NCBI GenBank assembly: GCA_047017005.1
Contig: JBKXSZ010000025.1
Span: 1 to 20,346 of the forward strand
DNA: 20,346 nt
Origin: JBKXSZ01 sp047017005
GTDB lineage: Bacteria; Bacillota; Clostridia; TANB77; CAG-508
Direction: 5' to 3'
The position numbers and the translations under genes are program-made. A model generated the notes under the pieces. That model worked only from the letters and a program-made list of their open reading frames with translations. It ran no database searches and had not been told where the DNA came from. This document shows, one piece after another, positions 1-6,695 of this stretch (position 1 is its first letter; each line of letters begins with the position of its first letter).

Positions 1-54
1 AGCGCTCGGCTGTTAACCGATAGGTCGTTGGTTCGAGTCCAACAAGAGGAGCCA
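1..54 (+). tRNA. tRNA-Asn (GTT), 3' part, cut by window edge
   Basis: The 54 bases are identical to the last 54 bases of the complete tRNA-Asn at 903-978. They cover part of the D arm, the anticodon loop CTGTTAA (anticodon GTT), the T arm with GGTTCGAGTCC, the 3' acceptor strand AAGAGGA, the discriminator G and an encoded CCA. The 5' end lies outside the window. A terminator hairpin follows directly. Confidence 0.93.
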
Positions 55-55
55 G

Positions 56-90
56 AAAAAACAACTATTTATACAAATAGTTGTTTTTTT
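56..90 (+). terminator. Rho-independent terminator after tRNA-Asn
   Basis: An 11-bp perfect hairpin (AACAACTATTT, loop ATAC, AAATAGTTGTT) at 60-85 runs into a T tract ending at 90. It starts a few bases after the CCA end of the first tRNA-Asn. Confidence 0.85.
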
Positions 91-159
91 AATGTAAAAA
101 TATATTTTTTCTCATTTATATGTTATACTCTTTATATAAAGAAATAAAGGAGAGAACAA

Positions 160-768
160 ATGATTAAGAACGTAATATTTGATATTGGAAATGTATTATT
201 AGAATGGAATGAGGATAATATTGTAAAAAACATTTCAAAAGATCTAGCAGAACAAGAAAAATTAAAAGAAGTGATTTTCCAATCTAAAGATTGGGCTAAA
301 TTAGATGCTGGAACTTTAACATATACTGAAGCAATACAGCTATTTGAAAGAAAATTACCAATTAGTTTAAAAGCTAGAACAAAAGATATTATGAATAGCT
401 GGTATCAATATATGCTTTTTTATGAAAAAACGTGTAAATTAGTAAAAGTGTTAAAAGAAAAGAAATATAATTTATATATTTTATCTAATACACATATTCC
501 TGTATATGAGTATATTAAGAATAGTGAAATTGGTGATTGTTTTGATGGCTATATAATTTCTTCCATTGAAAGGGTCTTAAAGCCCAATAAACAAATTTAT
601 ATAAGATTATTCGAAAAATTTCAATTAAAGCCAGAAGAATGTTATTTTATTGATGATAGTGAATTAAATATAGAAAGTGCAAAAGAATGTGGAATGGATG
701 GATTTGTTTTTCAGATAGATGAATTCGAAAAATTACGAAAAGATTTAATAGAAAAGAAAATTATTTAA
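160..768 (+). CDS. HAD-superfamily phosphatase, YihX-like subfamily
   Basis: This 202-residue soluble protein is a haloacid-dehalogenase-type hydrolase that probably removes phosphate from a small metabolite in the cytoplasm. Motif I is FDIGNV with the nucleophile Asp8. The usual second Asp is Gly10, which is characteristic of the alpha-glucose-1-phosphatase (YihX)-like HAD group. Motif II is LSN (Ser109), the motif III lysine is Lys141 (LKP), and motif IV is DD at 165-166. The helical cap lies between motifs I and II. The ATG at 160 follows AAAGGAGAG. The gene stands alone between two copies of tRNA-Asn and no terminator is obvious downstream. The substrate cannot be told from sequence; glucose 1-phosphate is suggested only by subfamily resemblance. 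Confidence 0.88.
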   Translation: MIKNVIFDIGNVLLEWNEDNIVKNISKDLAEQEKLKEVIFQSKDWAKLDAGTLTYTEAIQLFERKLPISLKARTKDIMNSWYQYMLFYEKTCKLVKVLKEKKYNLYILSNTHIPVYEYIKNSEIGDCFDGYIISSIERVLKPNKQIYIRLFEKFQLKPEECYFIDDSELNIESAKECGMDGFVFQIDEFEKLRKDLIEKKII

Positions 769-840
769 GGATAGATAAAAAGGATAAAATAGATAGTAAT
801 AAAATATCTGGTATAAAATTAAAAAAAATTAATAAAACTC

Positions 841-870
841 TTGAAATTGGAAATACTTTTATTGTATAAT
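841..870 (+). promoter_or_regulatory. Promoter for tRNA-Asn
   Basis: TTGAAA at 841-846 and a perfect TATAAT at 865-870 are separated by 18 bp. The predicted start falls about 25 bases before the tRNA-Asn at 903. It fits the vegetative sigma-A consensus. Confidence 0.7.
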
Positions 871-902
871 ACTAATCGTAGTAAGAAATTACTACAATAT
901 AT

Positions 903-978
903 TCCTCTTTAGCTCAGTTGGTAGAGCGCTCGGCTGTTAACCGATAGGTCGTTGGTTCGAGTCCAACAAGAGGAGCCA
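903..978 (+). tRNA. tRNA-Asn (GTT)
   Basis: A complete 76-base cloverleaf. The acceptor stem TCCTCTT pairs with AAGAGGA, the D arm contains AGCTCAGTTGGTAGAGC, the anticodon loop is CTGTTAA (GTT), and the T arm is GTTGG/CCAAC around TTCGAGT. The discriminator is G and CCA is encoded at 976-978. Its last 54 bases duplicate positions 1-54. Confidence 0.97.
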
Positions 979-985
979 TAGCAAT

Positions 986-1029
986 AGTAGTGCGAAGTAG
1001 CTCGGGAGTGAAAATCACACTGCTTTTTT
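986..1029 (+). terminator. Possible terminator between tRNA-Asn and tRNA-Ser
   Basis: AGTAGTG at 986-992 can pair, with a wobble and a small mismatch, with CACTGCT ending at 1024. The inner part contains a GTGA/TCAC pairing, and six T residues follow. The pairing is imperfect, so this could instead be a processed spacer within a tRNA transcript. Confidence 0.45.
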
Positions 1030-1039
1030 GCTGTTTAAT

Positions 1040-1131
1040 GGAATGGTATCGAAGTGGTCATAACGAGCCGCACTCGAAATGCGTGTAGCCCTTAACTGGG
1101 CCCGTGGGTTCGAATCCCACCCATTCCGCCA
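1040..1131 (+). tRNA. tRNA-Ser (CGA)
   Basis: A 92-base class II tRNA. The acceptor stem GGAATGG pairs with CCATTCC, followed by discriminator G and encoded CCA. The anticodon loop CTCGAAA gives anticodon CGA, reading UCG. The long variable arm (about GTAGCCC...GGGCCC) is typical of serine tRNA. The T arm GTGGG/CCCAC encloses TTCGAAT. The outermost anticodon-stem pair looks like a C-T mismatch (CCGCA/TGCGT), a small departure from the otherwise regular fold. Confidence 0.95.
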
Positions 1132-1135
1132 AATG

Positions 1136-1164
1136 AAAAGGCAAGATAGAAATCTTGTCTTTTT
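1136..1164 (+). terminator. Terminator after tRNA-Ser (CGA)
   Basis: AAAAGGCAAGAT at 1136-1147, loop AGAA, and ATCTTGTCTTTT at 1152-1163 form a 12-bp hairpin with one G-T wobble. The 3' arm itself ends in the T tract. Confidence 0.8.
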
Positions 1165-1166
1165 AC

Positions 1167-1195
1167 TTGCTATATGCAACAAAATACAGTATAAT
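1167..1195 (+). promoter_or_regulatory. Promoter for tRNA-Ser (GGA)
   Basis: TTGCTA at 1167-1172 and TATAAT at 1190-1195 are spaced by 17 bp. The elements sit between the previous terminator and the tRNA at 1220, so this tRNA-Ser is probably transcribed separately. Confidence 0.7.
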
Positions 1196-1219
1196 ATTAA
1201 TTATGGTGAAAACAAATAC

Positions 1220-1310
1220 GGAGTGGTATCGAAGTGGTCATAACGAGCTACACTGGAACTGTAGTAGTCGGGAAACCGGCCCGTGGGTTCGAATCCCACT
1301 CACTCCGCCA
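1220..1310 (+). tRNA. tRNA-Ser (GGA)
   Basis: A 91-base class II tRNA. The acceptor stem GGAGTGG pairs with TCACTCC (last pair G-T), followed by discriminator G and encoded CCA at 1308-1310. The anticodon stem CTACA/TGTAG encloses CTGGAAC (anticodon GGA, reading UCC and UCU). The variable arm is long. Its D and T arms are nearly identical to those of the CGA serine tRNA upstream, so the two are paralogues. Confidence 0.96.
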
Positions 1311-1311
1311 T

Positions 1312-1352
1312 AAAAAGAGATTCTCTATTTTTAGTTAGAGAATCTCTTTTTT
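1312..1352 (+). terminator. Strong terminator after tRNA-Ser (GGA)
   Basis: A 16-bp perfect hairpin: the left arm is 1312-1327, the loop TTTTTAGT, and the right arm 1336-1351 ends in six T residues. It begins two bases after the tRNA CCA. Confidence 0.9.
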
Positions 1353-1480
1353 AACTTTTCAATTATTAATTATTTATTTAATAAATAGTATATAATAATA
1401 TTACTTAAAAGATAAAATTAGAAGAGGATAACAAAAAATATTTTGTTTATACTATATTACTAAGAAAGGACTAGAAGAAA

Positions 1481-4102
1481 ATGAAAAGAAAAATCGACCA
1501 AATAAAGAAAAATGAGATTGAAGAATATTTAATAAAAAATAGTAAAAAATCACCCGAAGAAATAATGGAAGAATATCAATCTAATATGGAAGGATTAAAC
1601 GAAGTAGAAGCAGAAGAAAGACTAGAAAAATACGGAAGAAATTTAATTGATATAGAAAAAGAAAATAAACGATATAAAAGGATAATAGAAGCAATTGTAA
1701 ATCCTTTTAATATTGTATTATTAATTGTTGCTTTTGTCGATTTTATTACAGATGTTGTTTTAGCAACATCACCAGATTATTTAACGGTTATTCTAATTTT
1801 ATTAACTGTCTTTATATCGGTTGTTATCTCTTTTGTACAACAAGAGAAATCAGATAAAGCAGCAAAAAAGTTAAAAAAAATGATTTCGAATAAAATTGAT
1901 GTAATACGAAATGGAAATAGTGTAGTAATTGATATTGAAGAAGTCGTACCAGGTGATATTGTAAAATTATCTGCAGGTGATATGTTACCAGGGGATGTTC
2001 GTTTTTTAGAAGTAAAAGACTTGTTTATAGATCAATCTTCACTAACAGGAGAATCCAATCCTGTTGAAAAGAAAAGGATAAGTAAAGAAGATAGTGAAGT
2101 TACAGCATTAGATAATATTGGCTTTATGGGAACAAATATTGTTAGTGGTACAGCCAAAGCGGTTGTTCTCTTTACAGGAAATAACACCTATTTCGGTAGT
2201 ATGGCTAAGAAGTTATCAACAAATCAACCGGAAAAAAATAGCTTTGAGCAAGGAATTAATTCAGTAAGTAAGTTATTAATTAAATTTATGGTAGTCATGT
2301 TGCCAATCATTTTCATTGTAAATTTATTCACAAAAAGTAATATTTTAGATGCCTTACTTTTTGGAGTAACCATTGTGGTAGGATTAACTCCAGAAATGCT
2401 TCCTGTTATTGTTACATCAACATTAGCAACAGGAGCGGTTGCTATGTCAAAAAAGAAGACAATTGTAAAAAGACTTCCTAGTATTCAAACCTTTGGACAA
2501 ATGGATATTTTATGTACAGATAAAACAGGAACTCTAACAGAGGATAAAATTGTTTTGGAAAAATATATGGATGCGTTTGGAAATCCTAGTAAAAGAATTT
2601 TGAAACATTGCTTTATGAACAGCTATTATCAGACTGGATTAAAAAACTTAATGGATGAAGCCATAATTACTAGAGCAGACAAAGAAGGTTTAGAGTTTTT
2701 AAAATCAAAATATATAAGGGAAGATGAAATACCATTTGATTTTAATCGAAAGAGAATGAGTGTTGTATTACGAGATGAAACAGGTAAAAGACAGATGGTA
2801 ACAAAAGGAGCAGCACAAGAGATATTAGGTATTTGTTCCTATATCGAAATGGATGGAAAGGTTACAGAATTTACAGAAGAACTAAAAGAAAAGTCAAAGA
2901 GAGTATATGAAAAAGCAAATAAAGAAGGATTAAGAGTTATTGCAGTAGCACAGAAAAATGAAATAGCAGGAATTGATTTGTTTAGTGTAGAAGATGAAAA
3001 AGAGATGGTATTACTAGGATATGTTGCCTTTTTAGATCCTCCAAAAGAATCTGCTAAAACAGCAATTGATACTTTAAAGAAATATGGTGTTAAAGTAATT
3101 GTACTAACAGGAGATAATGAGGGAGTTGCTAAAAATGTTTGTGAAAAATTAGAAATAGAGACAAAGGGGGCTTTAACAGGGAAGCAAATAGAAGAAATGT
3201 CAGAAGAAGAGCTAAAAGTGGCTTGTGAATCTTGTTATCTATTTTCTAGACTGTCTCCTTTCCAAAAAGAAAAGATAATAAAGCAATTACAAGAAAGTGG
3301 GCATACAGTAGGATATATGGGAGATGGTATTAATGATAGTCTTGCATTAAGACAATCTGATGTAGGAATTTCAGTAGATTCTGCAGTTGATATTGCAAAA
3401 GAGACCGCGGATATTATTCTATTAGAAAAAGATTTAAATGTATTAGAAGAAGGCGTATTAGGGGGAAGAAAGACTTTTACCAATATTATTAAATATGTAA
3501 AGATGGCAACGAGTGGAAATTTTGGAAATATGTTATCTGTTGTAATTGCCAGTATCTTTCTACCATTCTTACCATTATTACCAATTCATATTTTAATACA
3601 AAATCTATTATGTGATATGGCACAATTAGGAATGCCATTTGACCGAGTAGAGGAAGAAAATCTAATTAAACCTAAAAAATGGGATGTTAAAAGTATTACA
3701 AGATATATGTTTTCTTTTGGAATTATTAGTACTATTTTAGATGTATTATGTTTTCTTGTTTTATGGTTTGTCTTTGAATATAACACAATTGAGCAACAAG
3801 CATATTTTCAAACAGGATGGTTTGTTTTTGGAATTGTATCTCAAACTTTAATTATCTATATGATTCGAACAAGTAAGTTTCCTTTTGTTCAAAATATCCC
3901 ATCCAAACATTTGGTATTTTCAACGAGTGTTGTTACAATAATAGCTTTAATATTAGGATTTACTTCTTTAGCTTTAGGATTTGATTTAGTAAAATTACCA
4001 ATTCAATATTTAGGCTGGTTGATTGTTCTATTATTAGTCTATGCAATTAGTATTCAGCTTGCTAAAAAGCAGTATATAAAGATGAATAAGGAATGGTTAT
4101 AG
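1481..4102 (+). CDS. mgtA: Magnesium-translocating P-type ATPase, MgtA type
   Basis: This 873-residue membrane pump should import Mg2+ at the cost of ATP (P3B class). Visible elements in order are a hydrophilic N-terminus and cation ATPase N domain (to about 65), membrane helices 1-2 (about 70-120), the actuator TGES at 189-192, helices 3-4 with the MgtA-type GLTPEMLP, the phosphorylation motif DKTGTLT with Asp347, the nucleotide-binding domain, the hinge GDGIND at 614-619, and a hydrophobic C-terminal block of about six helices (about 680-870) with NLLCDMAQLGMPFD. Length is close to E. coli MgtA. The ATG follows AGAAAGGA. A TATAAT at 1391-1396 may serve as a -10 element, but no good -35 precedes it. 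I could not see an M-box or other Mg2+ riboswitch in the short AT-rich leader. Confidence 0.95.
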   Translation: MKRKIDQIKKNEIEEYLIKNSKKSPEEIMEEYQSNMEGLNEVEAEERLEKYGRNLIDIEKENKRYKRIIEAIVNPFNIVLLIVAFVDFITDVVLATSPDYLTVILILLTVFISVVISFVQQEKSDKAAKKLKKMISNKIDVIRNGNSVVIDIEEVVPGDIVKLSAGDMLPGDVRFLEVKDLFIDQSSLTGESNPVEKKRISKEDSEVTALDNIGFMGTNIVSGTAKAVVLFTGNNTYFGSMAKKLSTNQPEKNSFEQGINSVSKLLIKFMVVMLPIIFIVNLFTKSNILDALLFGVTIVVGLTPEMLPVIVTSTLATGAVAMSKKKTIVKRLPSIQTFGQMDILCTDKTGTLTEDKIVLEKYMDAFGNPSKRILKHCFMNSYYQTGLKNLMDEAIITRADKEGLEFLKSKYIREDEIPFDFNRKRMSVVLRDETGKRQMVTKGAAQEILGICSYIEMDGKVTEFTEELKEKSKRVYEKANKEGLRVIAVAQKNEIAGIDLFSVEDEKEMVLLGYVAFLDPPKESAKTAIDTLKKYGVKVIVLTGDNEGVAKNVCEKLEIETKGALTGKQIEEMSEEELKVACESCYLFSRLSPFQKEKIIKQLQESGHTVGYMGDGINDSLALRQSDVGISVDSAVDIAKETADIILLEKDLNVLEEGVLGGRKTFTNIIKYVKMATSGNFGNMLSVVIASIFLPFLPLLPIHILIQNLLCDMAQLGMPFDRVEEENLIKPKKWDVKSITRYMFSFGIISTILDVLCFLVLWFVFEYNTIEQQAYFQTGWFVFGIVSQTLIIYMIRTSKFPFVQNIPSKHLVFSTSVVTIIALILGFTSLALGFDLVKLPIQYLGWLIVLLLVYAISIQLAKKQYIKMNKEWL

Positions 4103-4232
4103 ATTTCGTAAATGTAGGAATTCAAAATATCATGTAATTTAAATTTCAGTTTTAAAAGTAAATAAAAAATGTAAAGGAAAGTTCAAGAATATTTAAAATT
4201 CTAAAAACAGAAATTAAAGGAGGTAGAGAATA

Positions 4233-4343
4233 ATGAAAGAGAAAAATAAATGTAAAATTATTCAAGACTTATTGCCAAGTTATACGGACAATCTAACAGA
4301 AAAAGAAACGAATCAATATATAGAAGAACATTTAAAAGAATAG
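4233..4343 (+). pseudogene. N-terminal piece of a zinc-finger (zf-HC2) anti-sigma-like protein
   Basis: A 36-codon frame starts at ATG 4233 behind a near-perfect AAAGGAGGT. It reads CKIIQDLLPSYTDNLTEKE then NQYIEEHLKE and stops at TAG 4341. This is the start of the zf-HC2/anti-sigma fold, where HLKE is normally followed at once by a C-x2-C pair completing the zinc site. Here the stop takes the place of the first of those cysteines. The missing zinc-finger end and membrane helix, and the matching C-terminal domain just downstream in another frame, indicate one gene broken by an internal deletion plus frameshift. The recognition is from memory of the family. Confidence 0.65.
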
Positions 4344-4360
4344 GAAGAAAAGCAATTATC

Positions 4361-4951
4361 ATGACCGTACTATCTAATCAAGCAGAGAAAAGTAAAAATC
4401 AGAATAATTATTACACAAAGATATATATGTATCAGGGAGAAGATACAACGTTAATAGAAACTTATCATAAAGATGGAAAATATTTAACAACTGTAGTTCC
4501 ATTAGGTGAATTGAAAAATAATAAAATTATTGAATTTAAAGATAAAGCGAAAACAAATATTTATATAGAATCGGATAATGATAAAATTGCTGTATTAAAT
4601 GCAGAAAGCAACTTTACACAACTTACTTCTATTAATTTAAGAACAAATAATATAGGTGAATTTTTGCGAAATTTACTACTAACTTCTTTTAGAAGTGTGA
4701 AATGTAATGGAATAGATTGCTATTATATTTCAAATTTTAATAGTCCTACTTTAGCAACGAGCGAAGGAGATTGTGGAATATATATTAATAAAGAAACAGG
4801 AATGCCAGTTAGAGTGTTAGGAGGAACGATGCATACAAATAATGAGGTTACGGATGGCGTTTTAGATTACTATTATGAATATAATAAAGTAACAGAGGAA
4901 AATATAAAAGAACCAGAATTAGAACAATATCAAATACAGAATAAAGAATAA
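4361..4951 (+). pseudogene. C-terminal extracytoplasmic domain of the same broken anti-sigma-like gene
   Basis: This 196-residue frame begins at an internal ATG without a well-placed ribosome binding site. Reading the same frame upstream of the ATG gives GRKAII, which would suit the end of a membrane helix. The frame then continues MTVLSNQAEKSKNQNNYY, the sort of sequence that follows the membrane segment in clostridial zf-HC2 proteins. The rest is hydrophilic and beta-rich with one CNGIDC pair, ending in a YYYEYN stretch typical of lipoprotein-sorting-like outer domains. No signal peptide or membrane segment remains, so the piece could not reach its normal location. If the frame is translated as an independent protein, its role is unknown. 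No sigma factor gene lies next to it. Confidence 0.6.
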
Positions 4952-4971
4952 GTTATTTGAATTAGTATAAT

Positions 4972-5008
4972 AAAAAAGAGAGTTTCCTATTTAGGAAATT
5001 CTCTTTTA
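4972..5008 (+). terminator. Terminator after the broken anti-sigma-like gene
   Basis: AAAAGAGAGTTTCC and GGAAATTCTCTTTT pair over 14 positions with one G-T wobble around the loop TATTTA. The hairpin lies about 20 bases after the stop at 4951. The A run before it and T run after it could let it work in both directions. Confidence 0.75.
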
Positions 5009-5320
5009 GGTATAGGATATTTAATAAACTGCTTACTACTTAATCATACATCCAACACATTATACGCTTACCTACGCTTGTAGTAGCTATATAATGAACT
5101 GTGTTCTTGTATATCAATTAATTAGATAATTTAATTGATATGGTAGAAGTAAAAGAATTAGATAAATCAAATTCCGTAGACATATTTTAATAATGGTTAA
5201 GGATCGTTTAGAAGTAAGAAAGATAGTAAGCATATATCAAGAGAGTATTATGGAGAAATTTACTCTATTGCACGCTCTGGAAAAATCGCAGTGAGTTTTT
5301 AGTTTAAATAGGTAGAAGTA
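5009..5320 (+). other. Interval without an intact gene, with short coding-like relics
   Basis: About 310 bases hold no intact frame. Two patches read like protein: 5140-5190 gives MVEVKELDKSNSVDIF before a stop, and 5201-5302 gives a 33-residue stretch ending EYYGEIYSIARSGKIAVSF then TAG, with a stop just upstream and no start. An overlapping ATG frame at 5193-5294 is also 33 codons. None has a ribosome binding site. The stretch 5030-5100 is visibly less AT-biased than its surroundings and has a possible weak pairing of TACTAC with GTAGTA. I do not recognise a family; decay of one or more older genes is the simplest reading. Confidence 0.4.
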
Positions 5321-5329
5321 TGATATAAT
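5321..5329 (+). promoter_or_regulatory. Extended -10 promoter for mutY
   Basis: TGATATAAT is a TGn extended -10 with a perfect TATAAT at 5324-5329. It gives a start near 5336, about 47 bases before the mutY ATG. No clear -35 box is present at 16-18 bp, which is acceptable for extended -10 promoters. Confidence 0.6.
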
Positions 5330-5382
5330 AATACAAAATAAAATAATAAACTAGAAGAATTAGAAAAGGGCAAAGGGAGCAA

Positions 5383-6435
5383 ATGAAGGAAAAAGAGCAA
5401 TTAAAAAAAATAACAAGGCCAATTGTTTTGTGGTATCAAGAAAATAAAAGAATGTTACCATGGAGAGAAGATAAATCAGCTTATGCTATTTGGATTTCAG
5501 AAATTATGTTACAGCAAACAAAGATAGAGGCGGTAAAAAGTTATTATGCACGTTTCATGAAAGAAATCCCAGATATTCAAACATTGGCAAATATACCGGA
5601 AGAAAGATTATTAAAATTATGGGAAGGTCTTGGCTACTATAACCGTGCAAGAAATTTAAAGAAAGCGGCAATACAAATACAGGAAGAATATCTGGGAAAA
5701 ATGCCAAACACATATGAAAATATAGTAAAGCTTGCTGGAATCGGAGAATATACAGCAGGAGCAATTGCTTCTATTGCTTTTAAAGAAAAAATACCTGCAG
5801 TAGATGGAAATGTACTAAGAGTTTTATCTAGAATTTTAGCAAGTAATAAAGACGTATTGCTTCCTGCAACCAAAAAAGAGATGACAGCTATTTTGCAAGA
5901 AATAATGCCCGAGGAAGCGGGAGACTTTAATGAAGGATTAATGGAATTAGGAGAAACAATATGTATTCCAAAAGGCACACCTTTTTGCGAAAAATGTCCT
6001 GTGCAAGATTACTGTGAAGCAAGAAGATTAAACTTAACAGAACAAATACCAGTACGTATCCAAAAGGTAAAGAGAAAACAAGAGAAGAAGACCGTATTTT
6101 TCCTTATCTATCAAGATAAAATCGCTATTCAAAAGAGAAAAAACAAAGGCTTGTTAGGCGGCCTGTATGAATTTCCTAATATTGATTATTGGATTAAGAA
6201 AAGTGAGATAGATTCTGTATTAGAAGGATGGAACCTGGAGAAGAAAAATGCTAAAATAGAAGAATTTGAAGAAAAAAATCATATCTTTTCTCATGTAGAA
6301 TGGAAGATGAAACCTATAATGGTAGAGGTTAAAAAAGCAAATACAGATTTTATTTGGGTAACAGAAAAAGAGATAAATACCAAATATGCAATGCCAACGG
6401 CATTTACTAAATTGATAAAAAGAAAGGATAAATAG
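5383..6435 (+). CDS. mutY: A/G-specific adenine glycosylase MutY
   Basis: This 350-residue DNA repair enzyme removes adenine mispaired with 8-oxoguanine. The six-helix/HhH domain contains the catalytic Glu40 (SEIMLQQT), the hairpin LAGIGEYTAGAIA around 117-129, and catalytic Asp141 in AVDGNVLR. An iron-sulfur cluster loop has Cys194, Cys202, Cys205 and Cys211; the first spacing is seven residues rather than the six of E. coli MutY. A linker leads to a C-terminal NUDIX-like 8-oxoG-reading domain (about 230-345) with GGLYEFPN and FSHVEW. The length is normal for the family. The ATG follows GCAAAGGGAGCAA. The gene appears monocistronic, with its own extended -10 promoter and a terminator after the decayed frame downstream. 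Confidence 0.96.
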   Translation: MKEKEQLKKITRPIVLWYQENKRMLPWREDKSAYAIWISEIMLQQTKIEAVKSYYARFMKEIPDIQTLANIPEERLLKLWEGLGYYNRARNLKKAAIQIQEEYLGKMPNTYENIVKLAGIGEYTAGAIASIAFKEKIPAVDGNVLRVLSRILASNKDVLLPATKKEMTAILQEIMPEEAGDFNEGLMELGETICIPKGTPFCEKCPVQDYCEARRLNLTEQIPVRIQKVKRKQEKKTVFFLIYQDKIAIQKRKNKGLLGGLYEFPNIDYWIKKSEIDSVLEGWNLEKKNAKIEEFEEKNHIFSHVEWKMKPIMVEVKKANTDFIWVTEKEINTKYAMPTAFTKLIKRKDK

Positions 6436-6439
6436 AATA

Positions 6440-6574
6440 ATGGAGTAGGAAGAAATAAAAGAAGAAGTACCATTTCTAACAGTATGAAGAAATGAAGGCT
6501 TTTACAAAGAATATACTTTTCTATTAAAAGCAAATGAAAGAATATATAATCTAGAAGAGAGAAGTAGTATATAA
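6440..6574 (+). pseudogene. Decayed small frame downstream of mutY
   Basis: Starting at ATG 6440, four bases after the mutY stop, a 44-codon frame reads M-E-stop-EEIKEEVPFLTV-stop-RNEGFYKEYTFLLKANERI and on to a final TAA. The two internal stops are TAG and TGA. Between them the composition is that of a soluble protein, which suggests a small gene once co-transcribed with mutY. I do not recognise the family. It may also be chance, because the sequence is short. Confidence 0.35.
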
Positions 6575-6612
6575 AAAAGAAAATGGAGTATTTATAATAC
6601 TCTTTTTTCTTT
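6573..6612 (+). terminator. Terminator of the mutY unit
   Basis: GAGTATT at 6586-6592, loop TAT, and AATACTC at 6596-6602 form a compact hairpin flanked by an A-rich left side and the T tract TTTTTTCTTTT on the right. Confidence 0.8.
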
Positions 6613-6620
6613 TACTTATG

Positions 6621-6650
6621 TTAGCAAAAAGAGAAAATTCTTCATAAGAT
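6621..6650 (+). promoter_or_regulatory. Possible promoter for the lysozyme gene
   Basis: TTAGCA at 6621-6626 and TAAGAT at 6645-6650 are separated by 18 bp. They lie between the preceding terminator and the lysozyme start at 6696. Both boxes deviate from consensus. Confidence 0.4.
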
Positions 6651-6695
6651 ATACAAGAAAAATAGATTTCAAAGTAAAAAGAAGAGAGGAAGCTT

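Noticed and set aside
1353..1480. Mg2+ riboswitch (M-box) in the mgtA leader
   Set aside because: The leader is short and nearly all A and T. I could not identify the conserved M-box segments.
6440..6574. Possible stop-codon recoding (TAG and TGA read as amino acids)
   Set aside because: Other genes in the window end at TAG (mgtA, mutY), and reading through is not needed elsewhere. Decay is simpler.
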